NCBI GenBank assembly: GCA_951813395.1
Contig: OX638356.1
Coordinates: 4,027,821-4,091,820 of the forward strand
DNA length: 64,000 nt
Direction: 5' to 3'
Source of the DNA: Longimicrobiales bacterium
Lineage (GTDB): Bacteria; Gemmatimonadota; Gemmatimonadetes; Longimicrobiales; Gaopeijiaceae
Positions 21,158-30,103 of this stretch are shown here, in pieces. Each line of letters starts with the position of its first letter. The first letter of the stretch is position 1. Position numbers and translations under genes: made by a program. The notes beneath the pieces were generated by a model that worked only from the letters and a program-made list of their open reading frames with translations, did not search any database and was not told the origin of the DNA.

Positions 21158-24100
21158 CTAGTGTCCGCCCTCGTCCACTTCGTGGTGCGTGACCTTCTTC
21201 AGATAGTGGACCGCGGGCTGAGTGTTGATGAAGGCGTCGAGTACCCGGTAGACGCGTTCGTCGCCGGCGGCGGCGGCTACCTGCGATCCGTGATCGCGGA
21301 TGTTGCCGAAGCGGATCACATCGGCCGGGCACACGCTCTGACACGCGGTCCGCACCTCGCCGTCCCGCACGTCACGCCCCTCGACCGCCGCGCGGTTCCC
21401 CGCCTCCCGGATCCGCTGCACGCAGAACGTGCACTTCTCCATGACACCGTTGTCCCGCACGGTCACGTCCGGATTGAACTGCCAGTTCATGGGATCGGGA
21501 ATGTTCTCCCGCGTGTAGCGGTACCAGTTGAAGACCCGGACCTTGTACGGGCAGTTGTTGGCGCAGTAACGCGTCCCGACACAGCGGTTGTAGGCCTGCG
21601 CGTTCAGCCCGTCGGGCGTGTGGTAGGCCGCGAAGACGGGACAGACCGGCTCGCACGGGGCGTTGTTGCAGTGCTGGCACAGCATCGGCAGGAAGCGGAT
21701 GTCCACCGGCCCCGAATGCGATGCATCGACCGTCTCGTAGTACCGCTCCAGCCGCATCCAGTGCATCTCGCGGCCCATGGTGGCCTGCGTCTCCCCCACC
21801 CAGGGGATGTTGTTCTCGGCCTGGCAGGCGGTTACGCAGGCCCCGCACCCCGTACACTTGTCGAGGTCGATGGCCATCGCCCACCGGGGCCCCTCGTGAT
21901 CGTATTCTCCGAAGTCCGAACCGGGCAGCGGGAAATCCTCCGCCCGGCCTTCGGTGGCTACCGGCCGGAAGCCGCCTCCTTCCTGCAACTCGCGGATCTG
22001 GTCGTGCGCGTCGTCGGCGCCGTGTGTGTCCTCGGCCGCATGGCCAAGGGCAGAGAGCGCCACGGCGGGCGTGACGTTGCGGTTGTCCTGGTCGCTTGAA
22101 CCCTCGGTCGATGTCAGGCGCCGCCAGGCACCCGTCGCGGTCACCGTGACACGGGTCGAAACCAGCGCCAGCGTCCCGGACACGGCGTCGGTGGCCTCCG
22201 GCAGGAGCTCCATGGGGTTGACCCCGTTGCCGTTGGCGAATTGGCCGTAGTCCGTGTGGCCGCCACCCATGGCCAGCGCCACGAAGTCTTCCCGAATCCC
22301 CGGATAGGTCCAGACCGGGACCTCCACCGCACCGTTGGCCGAGGCGACGCGCACGACGTCTCCCGACCGGAGCCCGAGCCGCTCGGCGGTTGCCGGGTGC
22401 ATCTCGGCCCATGAGTGCCACATGACCTTCGACACCGGATCGGGGAGCTCCAGCAGCCAGGGCCGGTTGGCGTGGGTGCCGTCACCGAAGCGGGGCGACG
22501 GGTAGACCAGCAGCGTCATGTCGCCATCGCCGCTGAGCCGCGGCAGACGAAAGTCGACCGCCGTCACAGGAGCCTGCAGAGCGGCGACCGCGGGAGTAAG
22601 GTTCGTGTATGACACCGAGCCCGTTCGGAGCAGTTCCCGCCACAGTGCGTTCGGGTCGCCCACCAGGCCCGCCGCCTCACCGTTCTGCGCGAGCCAGGCG
22701 TCGTGCGCGCCCCGCAGGTAGTCGCGGAAGCTGGCTGCCCCGAAGTCGTGCCCCAGCCTGCGGCCCGCTTCCAGGAACACGTCGCTCATGGGGCGCGAGT
22801 CGAACGCGGGGACGGGGCGCATCGCCGGTTGCCGCACCGAATATGTGCCGGGCGCGGGAATGGCATCGGCCCACGACTCGAGTGCGTGGGCATCCGGAAG
22901 CACCAGGTCGGCCATCGCCGATGTCTCGTCCAGCGCGGTCGCGAAAGCGACCTTGAACGGAACCAGCGCGAAGGCATCGCGGAACCCGGATGCGGGGGGC
23001 AGGGAGTACGCGGGGTTGGTCCCGGCCACAACCGCCACGCCATAGACGCCACCGCTCATTTCCCGGATCGCGTCCGCCACACGCGCGTACGACGCAGCCT
23101 CGGTGTCCGGCGCGTCGTCGACGTGCATGGTGCGCCCCAGGGCGCCCGCCGCCGCGTTGAGGATCAGGACAGCGAGATTCGCCGCGGTGGCGGTCTGGTG
23201 GTGCCCCGCCGCTCCCGGCCCTAACGCCAGTCCGGTGCCCGCCTCGAACCGGTCCGCCAGCGCCGCGAGGGCGTCGGCCTCGACACCCGCCGCTTCGGCC
23301 GCGTCTTCGAGCCCGTACCCTGCCACCAGCTCGGTGTACGGGCCCGCGTCGGCACCGCGGCGGACGAGCTCACCGGCGACCGCCAGTGCGATTTGCGTCT
23401 CCGAGCCGGCCTGGGCGGGTATCCACTCGTCGGCGTTCTGTCCGGTCAGGGAAAGGCGCGGTCCCACGAATACGAACTTGCCCTTGGCCCCGTGATCCAC
23501 CCCGTGCATGTCGGCGAAGTCCGCGCCGAAGGCAACCGGGGACAGCCATGTCTCAAGAAAGTCGGCGCCGAACGACACGAGGAAGTCGGCCGCGGCGATG
23601 TCGTACCTGGGTAGTGCATTGACGCCGAAGGCGATGTCGGTGGCTCTTCGCAGCGCGGAGTCGTCCAGCGCGTCGTGGATGACCCGCCTTCCGCCGACCG
23701 CGTCGACAAAGCTGTCGATGAACGCGCCCTCGGTGGGCCCCTTCCTGCCCGTCAGGAAGAGCGAACGTCCGCCGGTGCCCAGGCGATCCACGAGGATCTC
23801 GAGAGCCTCGTCCCAGGCAATCTCCTCGAATCCGTTCGGGCCGCGACGAAGCGGCGAGGCCACACGGTCCGGATTGTAGAGCGCCTGCAGCGCGGACACC
23901 CCTCGTGAGCAGACCCCCCCACGCGAAACGGGATGGTCGGGATTGCCCTCGATCATGACCGCGCGGCCCTCGCGGGTACGCACCCTGATCCCGCAGCCGC
24001 TCGCGCACTCGCCACACGTCGAGGCGTACCAGGTCGCAACCCCCGGCGTGATCTCCTCCGGAGGCGTTACGTAGGGGATCAGTCGCTCGACCTTGTCGGT

Positions 24101-24181
24101 GGCACATCCCGCGACGGCTGCCCCGGCACTCCCGGCGCCGACAACCTTCAGAAAGTCACGCCGCCCGAATTCGTCGCTCAT
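21158..24181 (-). CDS. actB: Alternative complex III subunit ActB (molybdopterin-like plus 4Fe-4S domains)
   Basis: This 1007-residue fusion protein begins with a Tat signal (GRRDFLKVVGAG). Residues ~35-650 resemble a molybdopterin oxidoreductase that binds no Mo cofactor in known ACIII. From ~750 a ferredoxin-like domain has four cysteine clusters, including CTGCGACVTAC, CQHCNNAPCEPVC and CVGTRYCANNC. The iron-sulfur chain takes electrons from quinol oxidation at ActC and passes them to the haems of ActA and ActE on the periplasmic side. The Tat signal needs the translocase whose TatA is encoded at 13766-13945. Confidence 0.95.
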   Translation of the reverse strand: MSDEFGRRDFLKVVGAGSAGAAVAGCATDKVERLIPYVTPPEEITPGVATWYASTCGECASGCGIRVRTREGRAVMIEGNPDHPVSRGGVCSRGVSALQALYNPDRVASPLRRGPNGFEEIAWDEALEILVDRLGTGGRSLFLTGRKGPTEGAFIDSFVDAVGGRRVIHDALDDSALRRATDIAFGVNALPRYDIAAADFLVSFGADFLETWLSPVAFGADFADMHGVDHGAKGKFVFVGPRLSLTGQNADEWIPAQAGSETQIALAVAGELVRRGADAGPYTELVAGYGLEDAAEAAGVEADALAALADRFEAGTGLALGPGAAGHHQTATAANLAVLILNAAAGALGRTMHVDDAPDTEAASYARVADAIREMSGGVYGVAVVAGTNPAYSLPPASGFRDAFALVPFKVAFATALDETSAMADLVLPDAHALESWADAIPAPGTYSVRQPAMRPVPAFDSRPMSDVFLEAGRRLGHDFGAASFRDYLRGAHDAWLAQNGEAAGLVGDPNALWRELLRTGSVSYTNLTPAVAALQAPVTAVDFRLPRLSGDGDMTLLVYPSPRFGDGTHANRPWLLELPDPVSKVMWHSWAEMHPATAERLGLRSGDVVRVASANGAVEVPVWTYPGIREDFVALAMGGGHTDYGQFANGNGVNPMELLPEATDAVSGTLALVSTRVTVTATGAWRRLTSTEGSSDQDNRNVTPAVALSALGHAAEDTHGADDAHDQIRELQEGGGFRPVATEGRAEDFPLPGSDFGEYDHEGPRWAMAIDLDKCTGCGACVTACQAENNIPWVGETQATMGREMHWMRLERYYETVDASHSGPVDIRFLPMLCQHCNNAPCEPVCPVFAAYHTPDGLNAQAYNRCVGTRYCANNCPYKVRVFNWYRYTRENIPDPMNWQFNPDVTVRDNGVMEKCTFCVQRIREAGNRAAVEGRDVRDGEVRTACQSVCPADVIRFGNIRDHGSQVAAAAGDERVYRVLDAFINTQPAVHYLKKVTHHEVDEGGH

Positions 24182-24251
24182 GGGCGTTCCCCCGGGGATT
24201 CCTGCTGAATGGTGCCGGCCACGGACGCGTCATCCCAGGTCAACCCGCTCA

Positions 24252-24818
24252 TCAGTAGTGGCATACTGTGCAATCGCGCGACGCGCCGCGCTCCAGGTGG
24301 CATGAGACGCACCAGCCCATGCGCAAATCGCCGGCCTCGGGCGCCATCTCTTCGAGCACTCCCATTGCCTGCACCTCTCCGTGACAGGTCTGGCAGGAGA
24401 CCCCGGCGGCAACGTGGCGCATATGGGGGAACTTCACGTGATCCACGACCTTGTAGATGCGCTTCCACGGGATGGGCGTCCCCGAGTTGTGGTACTCGAG
24501 GACCCTGGCGACCTCGGCGGGGTCGTTCCGTCCCGGAATCGCCTGGTGACAGCCAACGCAGGTCGCCACTGGAGGAATGCCGGCATCGACCGAACGCTCC
24601 GCGGAAAAATGGCAGTACTGGCAGTCGATCAGGAACTGTCCCGCGTGGGTATCATGCGGGAACTGGATCGGCTGGGACTGCTCCGATTCTTCGGCGACTT
24701 CGCCCATCGAGCCGCCGTCGGGAACCTGTCGGCCGGCGACCAGGGCGACCGCAAAGAGGACCGGCGCTACTGCGACACCGGCCCCCAGCCACAACCTTTT
24801 CATTCGAGCAGTAGGCAT
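24252..24818 (-). CDS. actA: Alternative complex III pentahaem cytochrome c ActA
   Basis: The 188-residue protein has one N-terminal membrane anchor (LWLGAGVAVAPVLFAVALVA) and five CxxCH haem-binding motifs: CQYCH, CVGCH, CQTCH, CVSCH and CTVCH. Five haems is the ActA count in characterised ACIII. It heads the six-gene operon, and its upstream region (24819-24972) should hold the operon promoter. The gap to actB is 70 bases, the widest in the operon. Confidence 0.93.
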   Translation of the reverse strand: MPTARMKRLWLGAGVAVAPVLFAVALVAGRQVPDGGSMGEVAEESEQSQPIQFPHDTHAGQFLIDCQYCHFSAERSVDAGIPPVATCVGCHQAIPGRNDPAEVARVLEYHNSGTPIPWKRIYKVVDHVKFPHMRHVAAGVSCQTCHGEVQAMGVLEEMAPEAGDLRMGWCVSCHLERGASRDCTVCHY

Positions 24819-24972
24819 CCCGGACCCGTCGTTGGGTCGAGGTTGAAAGTGGAAGGGTTTCCAGCACGGGGCATTGAGAAGCCGAAGGAAGGTAGGGAAT
24901 CGTCCACGACGATGTCAACGAGCCGGGAGCGCGGAACCCGATCCCGCCTGTTGCCGGGGCACTCTCGTGCAC

Positions 24973-24985
24973 TAGACTAGAATCC
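24973..24985 (+). promoter_or_regulatory. Possible -10 box of a leaderless gene
   Basis: TAGACT (24973-24978) and an overlapping TAGAAT lie directly before the ATG at 24986, with TTGCCG about 16 bases further upstream. No Shine-Dalgarno sequence fits in between. Transcription would start at or next to the initiation codon, as in leaderless mRNAs. Confidence 0.35.
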
Positions 24986-25309
24986 ATGGAGCCTTCGTCC
25001 CTGCCCCCCGACCCATCGGTCCCACCGGTCCCGTCCGACGCGGGCGATGGCCCCGAGCCCGGGATCCACATCACGACCTTCACGCATGAGGGAAGGTTCT
25101 GGGATGTGCATCTGGAGTTTGTCGACGAGGGCCACGCGACAGAGTCCTGCAGGGGTAGACTCTGCTACATCCCCACCGATCAGGCCGACCACGAGGAGCC
25201 GATCCGCACGGCCATAATCTTCATCGAGCCGAGCTATGAAGAGGTCAGGCAGGCCGCCTTGGCCCTGGACCGCTACAATCTGGCGGCGCTGCTGCGCTCC
25301 GTAACCTGA
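24986..25309 (+). CDS. Conserved-looking hypothetical protein, 107 residues
   Basis: I do not recognise this protein. It is small, acidic and soluble, with no signal or membrane segment. A Pro-rich N-terminal tail (~residues 1-28) precedes a compact domain with alternating beta-type stretches (IHITTFTHEGRFWDVHLEF) and a helical C-terminus (YEEVRQAALALDRYNLAALL). It sits divergently from actA and 15 bases before a glutamine-amidotransferase-like gene, so those two are probably co-transcribed. Confidence 0.7.
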   Translation: MEPSSLPPDPSVPPVPSDAGDGPEPGIHITTFTHEGRFWDVHLEFVDEGHATESCRGRLCYIPTDQADHEEPIRTAIIFIEPSYEEVRQAALALDRYNLAALLRSVT

Positions 25310-25323
25310 CTCCACACCGGTAC

Positions 25324-26061
25324 GTGCAGCAATCCGCCTCACCGCTCCGTTGCCTCCTGCTCCAGGTTCGCGACCCGGGCGATCCGATGATGTCGCACGA
25401 GGTTGCTTCCTTCGAGCGTGCCCTGGCGCCACTTCCGGCGGAGATCGGGGTTTTCGACCTCCTCGGCGGAAGGCTGCGCCGCGCGGATCTCGCCGACATC
25501 GAGCTCGTGCTGCTGGGCGGGAGCGGCGCGTATTCGGCCGCCGTTGGAGGGCCATGGCTCTCCAGCGCCCTGGACTCGCTGCGCGCGGTGCACGCGTCCG
25601 GCGTCCCCGCGTTCGCCTCGTGCTGGGGATTCCAGGCCATGGCCGCCGCCATGGGTGGCCGGGTCGTTCAGGACCGGAGCCGTGCCGAAGTGGGGACCCA
25701 TCGGGTGTTTGTCACCGCCGAGGGGCGCCGGGATCCGGTCTTTGGCAGCCTTCCGCCGTCGTTCGCCGCACAAATGGGGCACGAGGACCTCGTGGAGGAA
25801 TTGCCGCCGCGCGCGACGCTGCTCGCTTCGTCGGACGCGGTCGTCAACCAGGCGTATCGCTTCGAAGACGCGCCCGTCTACTGCACCCAGTTCCATCCGG
25901 AGCTGGATTCGGAGGGACTGCTGGCCCGCTTGTCCACCTACCCGAGGTACGCCGCCGAAGTCGCCGGCGCGTCGTTCCAGGAGATCGTGGCCCAACTCGA
26001 GGACACTCCGGCAGCCAGTCGGCTGGTACGCCTTTTTGCCGAGAACTTCGTGGGCCGGTAG
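25324..26061 (+). CDS. Class I glutamine amidotransferase-like protein
   Basis: This 245-residue, single-domain GATase1 protein has Cys100 in the nucleophile elbow (FASCWGFQAMA) and His191/Glu193 in CTQFHPELD, a full catalytic triad. Family members of this stand-alone type hydrolyse glutamine, gamma-glutamyl compounds or related amides, and are often annotated only as GMP-synthase-like. It starts at GTG 25324. The real substrate is unknown, and no synthetase partner is next to it. Confidence 0.85.
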   Translation: MQQSASPLRCLLLQVRDPGDPMMSHEVASFERALAPLPAEIGVFDLLGGRLRRADLADIELVLLGGSGAYSAAVGGPWLSSALDSLRAVHASGVPAFASCWGFQAMAAAMGGRVVQDRSRAEVGTHRVFVTAEGRRDPVFGSLPPSFAAQMGHEDLVEELPPRATLLASSDAVVNQAYRFEDAPVYCTQFHPELDSEGLLARLSTYPRYAAEVAGASFQEIVAQLEDTPAASRLVRLFAENFVGR

Positions 26062-26067
26062 CCGGCG

Positions 26068-27315
26068 CTACGCCTGCTTGATCCAGCGCACCAGTTCCCG
26101 AAGCGTCGGGCGCTTCCCCTGCATGAGAATGCCAACGCGGTAGATCCGGCCCGCGACCCATGCCGTCCCGATCAACGCCGCCGCCATCAGCACCATGGAA
26201 GTGGCCACCATCCACCAGGGCACCGCGCCCACAACCGCTCTCGGATACATCATGATCGGCGAGAAGAACGGGAAGAGGGCCGCCCAGTCCATCCACGGCA
26301 GGCCGCTACCCTCGATCGATGTCATCTGCAGGATGAACGGAATGATCAGGAGCATCATGACGGGAAACTGCGCCTGCTGTGCCTCTTCCTCCGTGCTGCA
26401 CATGGCGCCCACGGCAGCAAAGAGAGAGGAGTAGAGGAAGTACCCCAGAAGGAAGAACACCAGCAGCAGGCCGAGGGAGCCGGCCCCCGGCATCAATTGA
26501 CTCAGCTCCCCGACATCCACCGCGGGCCAGTTTGCCGCGATCATCGGAATGCCCAGCAGTCCGATCAGTGCGGCGCACCCCACCCAGATCCCGACCTGGG
26601 TGAGCCCCATCGAACCCACCCCGAGGATTTTTCCGAGCATGAGACGCCAGGGGCTGATCGAAGACACCACCACCTCGACGACCCGGTTGCGCTTCTCGTC
26701 CAGGACCGAACGCAGCACGTACGCGCCGTAGAAGAGCATGGTGAAGTACAGCAGGAACGCCCCCGCGAAGCCGGTTGCGATCCCCGACACCCGTTCCATC
26801 TCCGACTGCTCCTCGCCCAGCGACTCGAAGGACAGCCGCCCGCCCGCCAGCAACTCCCGCAATCCGGCGGTGTTTCCCGCAAAGGAGAGCCGCAGCTCCA
26901 GCACGGTCTCCACCACGACGTTCTCGAAAAGCGCCGCGCGCACGCGTCCCGGCGCCTCATTGCCCCGGTAGGCGAACGTCCCTTCCTGAATGGTCAGGTC
27001 GTCGAGGACGACGTAGGCCTCGATCTCGTCCTCGGTCACCCGCCGGTCCATCTCCTGCAGGCCGACATCGCTGTCGACCAGTTCGACATCGTAGCCCACG
27101 GCCTCCAGGCCCGCGGCCACCGTCTCGCCGAGCTGGCCGGTGAGGTCGACCAGTGCGAGATCGCGCTCGGAACGCTCCGCCTGGATGCTGAGGAATGCGC
27201 TCAGGCCGATCAGGCCGATCATGAGCACGGGCATCGCGATGGTCGCGATGATGAAGCCCTTGGTCTTGACCCGCTCGATGTATTCGCGCCGCAGAACCAC
27301 CCATACCTGTCTCAT
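26068..27315 (-). CDS. ABC transporter permease, NatB-like (ABC-2 family)
   Basis: The 415-residue protein has one N-terminal membrane helix (residues ~22-42). An extracytoplasmic domain of about 130 residues follows, then five or six more helices in the second half, the layout of NatB-type ABC-2 permeases. Known NatAB exports Na+, but many relatives have other substrates. It is co-translated with its ATPase (4-base overlap). Confidence 0.88.
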   Translation of the reverse strand: MRQVWVVLRREYIERVKTKGFIIATIAMPVLMIGLIGLSAFLSIQAERSERDLALVDLTGQLGETVAAGLEAVGYDVELVDSDVGLQEMDRRVTEDEIEAYVVLDDLTIQEGTFAYRGNEAPGRVRAALFENVVVETVLELRLSFAGNTAGLRELLAGGRLSFESLGEEQSEMERVSGIATGFAGAFLLYFTMLFYGAYVLRSVLDEKRNRVVEVVVSSISPWRLMLGKILGVGSMGLTQVGIWVGCAALIGLLGIPMIAANWPAVDVGELSQLMPGAGSLGLLLVFFLLGYFLYSSLFAAVGAMCSTEEEAQQAQFPVMMLLIIPFILQMTSIEGSGLPWMDWAALFPFFSPIMMYPRAVVGAVPWWMVATSMVLMAAALIGTAWVAGRIYRVGILMQGKRPTLRELVRWIKQA

Positions 27316-28253
27316 TGCACACCTCCCGCCACCCCGAGGGCCGGTTCCGGGTCCGGCTGTCCCGCATGTCTCACGAATATCTCGTGGAGGCTGGGCTCCA
27401 GCAGCTCGAAGCGGCGCAGCATGACCCGTTCGGCCACCGCCACCGCCAGCAGCCGGTCAGGTTCGACCCCGCGACCCGCCTCGATGTGGTACGCGTCGTC
27501 AACCCTCTGCGGGTTCGTGATTCCCAGCCGGGCCAGCCAGGTGTCGTCGCCCTCGAACTCGATGGCGATGGTACCCGTCCGTTCCCGTCGCTTCAGCTCC
27601 TTGAGGTTGCCGTCGAGTACCTTCCGGGACCTCGAGATCAGGCAAACCCGCTCGCAGAGGCGCTCCGCCTGATCCATGAGGTGCGTCGAGAAGAGGATGG
27701 TCGTGCCCTTGTCCTGCTGTTCCCGGACGATGGATTCGAGGACGTCCTGATTGATGGGGTCCAGGCCGCTGAAGGGTTCGTCGAGGATCAGGAGGTCCGG
27801 ATCGTGCAGGACCGTGCCAATGAACTGCACTTTCTGCTGCATCCCCTTCGAGAGCTGCTGCACCTTCTTGTTCGCCCACTCCTCGAGGCCCAGCCGCTCC
27901 AGCCATTCCATGGCCCGCCGGCGGACGATCTGACGGGTCATGCCGCGCAGCTCGCCGAGGAAGACGAGCTGCTCCAGCACCTTCATCTTTTCGTACACCC
28001 CGCGTTCCTCGGGGAGGTATCCCACGCGGTTTCGGCGCGCGAAGTCGGGGGACCCGCCGAGCAACTCGACAGTGCCCCGGTCGGGAAGAAGGATCGCCAT
28101 GATCATCCGGATCGTGGTTGTCTTGCCCGATCCGTTGGGCCCCAGGAGACCCAGGATCGTGCCCCGCGGAATCTGGAGGTCGAAATCGGCAACCGCCGTG
28201 TGTTCGCCGAAGCGCTTGGTGACGCCTGAAAGTTGAACCGCGTGTTCCGTCAC
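27312..28253 (-). CDS. ABC transporter ATP-binding protein, NatA-like
   Basis: The product has about 313 residues when started at GTG 28253; the open frame extends to 28430, but the extension has no family similarity. Walker A GPNGSGKTTT, signature LSKGMQQK and Walker B LLILDEPFSGLDP are present. The C-terminal ~80 residues form the accessory domain usual in this exporter class. It works with the permease encoded directly downstream. Confidence 0.9.
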   Translation of the reverse strand: MTEHAVQLSGVTKRFGEHTAVADFDLQIPRGTILGLLGPNGSGKTTTIRMIMAILLPDRGTVELLGGSPDFARRNRVGYLPEERGVYEKMKVLEQLVFLGELRGMTRQIVRRRAMEWLERLGLEEWANKKVQQLSKGMQQKVQFIGTVLHDPDLLILDEPFSGLDPINQDVLESIVREQQDKGTTILFSTHLMDQAERLCERVCLISRSRKVLDGNLKELKRRERTGTIAIEFEGDDTWLARLGITNPQRVDDAYHIEAGRGVEPDRLLAVAVAERVMLRRFELLEPSLHEIFVRHAGQPDPEPALGVAGGVQ

Positions 28254-28498
28254 GAAATAGTCCCGGGTGGAAGTGAAGGTGTGTTGACCTGGGGCGCGTC
28301 CCGTCCGTTCACCCGCCCCGCCGGCACGCGCTCCGTTCGTCAGGATGCCACGTAGAGGTACGCCGCGCTTTGTGGAAGTCTTCAAGTGGATTGCGGTTAT
28401 CGTCGTTGCCCCGATCCGGGACGAAATCACGCGACAGGACTTCCAACGGAGATTTTGGTTATTTTAGGAGTGCGATACCAGTACACGAAGGAGTTCGA

Positions 28499-28690
28499 GT
28501 GGCTATCTACCGTACCATTTTCTACGGCGACATTACAGTGGGCACAGGGGGCAGAATGACGATCCCCCTATCGATGCGGGACCGGTGCGGCATCCAGGAG
28601 GGGGACACCCTGACGGTTCGGGTGGAGGAAAACCCAAAGGGGATTCGGCAACTGGTCATGTGGAGAAGGGACCCCGACCCGGAGGACTGA
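28499..28690 (+). CDS. AbrB/MazE/SpoVT-fold DNA-binding protein
   Basis: This 63-residue protein starts at GTG 28499, six bases after AAGGAG. The swapped-hairpin motif is evident: GTGGRMTIPLSMRDRCGI followed by EGDTLTVRVEE. Such proteins bind DNA as dimers and are commonly antitoxins or transition-state regulators. No toxin gene follows; the next gene is luxC on the opposite strand. It may be a solitary regulator of a neighbouring operon. Confidence 0.8.
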   Translation: MAIYRTIFYGDITVGTGGRMTIPLSMRDRCGIQEGDTLTVRVEENPKGIRQLVMWRRDPDPED

Positions 28691-28726
28691 CCGCAATCGG
28701 CCGGGATCGCCCCGGGCGGATGACGG

Positions 28727-30103
28727 TCACCGCAATTCGGCCCAGCGCACGAGTTCTCCCAGCGGCCGGCTTCCGTCGTGGAGCCAGTCCGAGTCCGGGA
28801 ACGGAACCCGGTCGAGCGGCACGATCCTTGTCGCGCCCGCTGCAACGAGCGCTTCCCCGAACGCCTGGGGACGCTCGCCAAGGCCGGCCAGCCCCACGGT
28901 CTGAAGGACACGGGACAGCGGTGCCAGGATCTCCAGGCAAGCGGACAGGTCGGGCACCGGCACAACCCAGGCGGTGCGGCCGCCCACAGGCTCGAAAACC
29001 TCCGGCGGGGCAAGTGCCACGGTCCAGGCTCCGGTGCCGCCCGTCCAGAGTCCGGTGTCGCCGGAAGCCGCACGCCGCACGGCAAGCCGTCCATGCAACT
29101 GGTGTCGTGCGGACAGCTCACCGGCTGGTGCGGCCGCAGGAGGCAGCGTGCTCGCCAGCGCCTGCAACCGGCCCGCCAGGCGCGCGCACCAGCGCTCGGC
29201 ATCGCCGCGGTTGCCGAGCAGCAGGATGAGGTGGGTGCTGACGCAGCCCATCTGGTCGAACAGGGAGACGGCCCGAGCAGCCTGGACATCGGCGTCGGGA
29301 GCCGCGCGGGGATCCACTACCGCGACGCCCAGGCGGTTGGGGTGCTCGATCAGCCGCGTGGCGGCGGGGGCTCTGGCGCGAATGGACTCGATGGTGTCGT
29401 CGCCACCGTAGACGACAACCTGATCGGCCAGGGCGAGGGCTTCCCGTTCCCAGGCGTCCCAGGCCGGGTCGCCTCCGGGCCAGTACTGAACCGCCAACGC
29501 GCCGCGAAGCCGAACGTCCGCGCGATGCAGCTCCCGGGCGAATCGAATGGTCAGGGCGACGTCACCGGCGCCGGGTTTCGCCAGTACCGGCGACTTGACC
29601 AGCAGAGCCCGAATGATGGATGTGACGGTCACGCCGGGCACCGATCCCGCGCCGATATGCAAAGTGACGCCCGGCGCGGCAGCCCGCATGTCCCTGTCGG
29701 CACCGCCGACGAAGCGGTCCAGTACGGCGGGATCGGGGAACTCGGAGCACAGCAGGCGATGTAGTGATTCGGTGGTCCAGGTGTCGGCCACCCCCTGCAC
29801 CACGATCCGTGCCATGGCCGGCGTGACTCCCGCGTTGCGTGCGACCTCGGCCACGATCCGATCGTCGAGCCCACCGGCCAGGCGCTCCCCCAAGGCACCC
29901 AGCGCCTTCACAAGGTCGGCGGCGCGCACGGCCGCAAGACGCTTCCGCGACTCGGCCAGAGATGACATCACCGAGCGAGCCAAGTGATGGTCTGACTTGG
30001 GGTAACGGATGTTCATCCCACCAGCCGTACTCGCTTGCAGAGCGTCGGGGGCCGGAAGGCCGGGAGGCCAGACCCAGGCGTCGGCCGGGGTGCCGTCGCT
30101 CAT
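28727..30103 (-). CDS. Acyl-CoA reductase, LuxC family
   Basis: This 458-residue protein starts at ATG 30103, which overlaps the luxE stop by 4 bases; the open frame continues upstream but overlaps luxE. The fold is aldehyde-dehydrogenase-like, with HIGAGSVPGVTVTSIIRAL near residue 149. The active-site Cys287 lies in LFDQMGCVST, matching the LuxC nucleophile region. LuxC reduces an acyl thioester to the aldehyde with NADPH. No luciferase (luxAB) or luxD is present, so the aldehyde must serve another pathway. Confidence 0.88.
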   Translation of the reverse strand: MSDGTPADAWVWPPGLPAPDALQASTAGGMNIRYPKSDHHLARSVMSSLAESRKRLAAVRAADLVKALGALGERLAGGLDDRIVAEVARNAGVTPAMARIVVQGVADTWTTESLHRLLCSEFPDPAVLDRFVGGADRDMRAAAPGVTLHIGAGSVPGVTVTSIIRALLVKSPVLAKPGAGDVALTIRFARELHRADVRLRGALAVQYWPGGDPAWDAWEREALALADQVVVYGGDDTIESIRARAPAATRLIEHPNRLGVAVVDPRAAPDADVQAARAVSLFDQMGCVSTHLILLLGNRGDAERWCARLAGRLQALASTLPPAAAPAGELSARHQLHGRLAVRRAASGDTGLWTGGTGAWTVALAPPEVFEPVGGRTAWVVPVPDLSACLEILAPLSRVLQTVGLAGLGERPQAFGEALVAAGATRIVPLDRVPFPDSDWLHDGSRPLGELVRWAELR

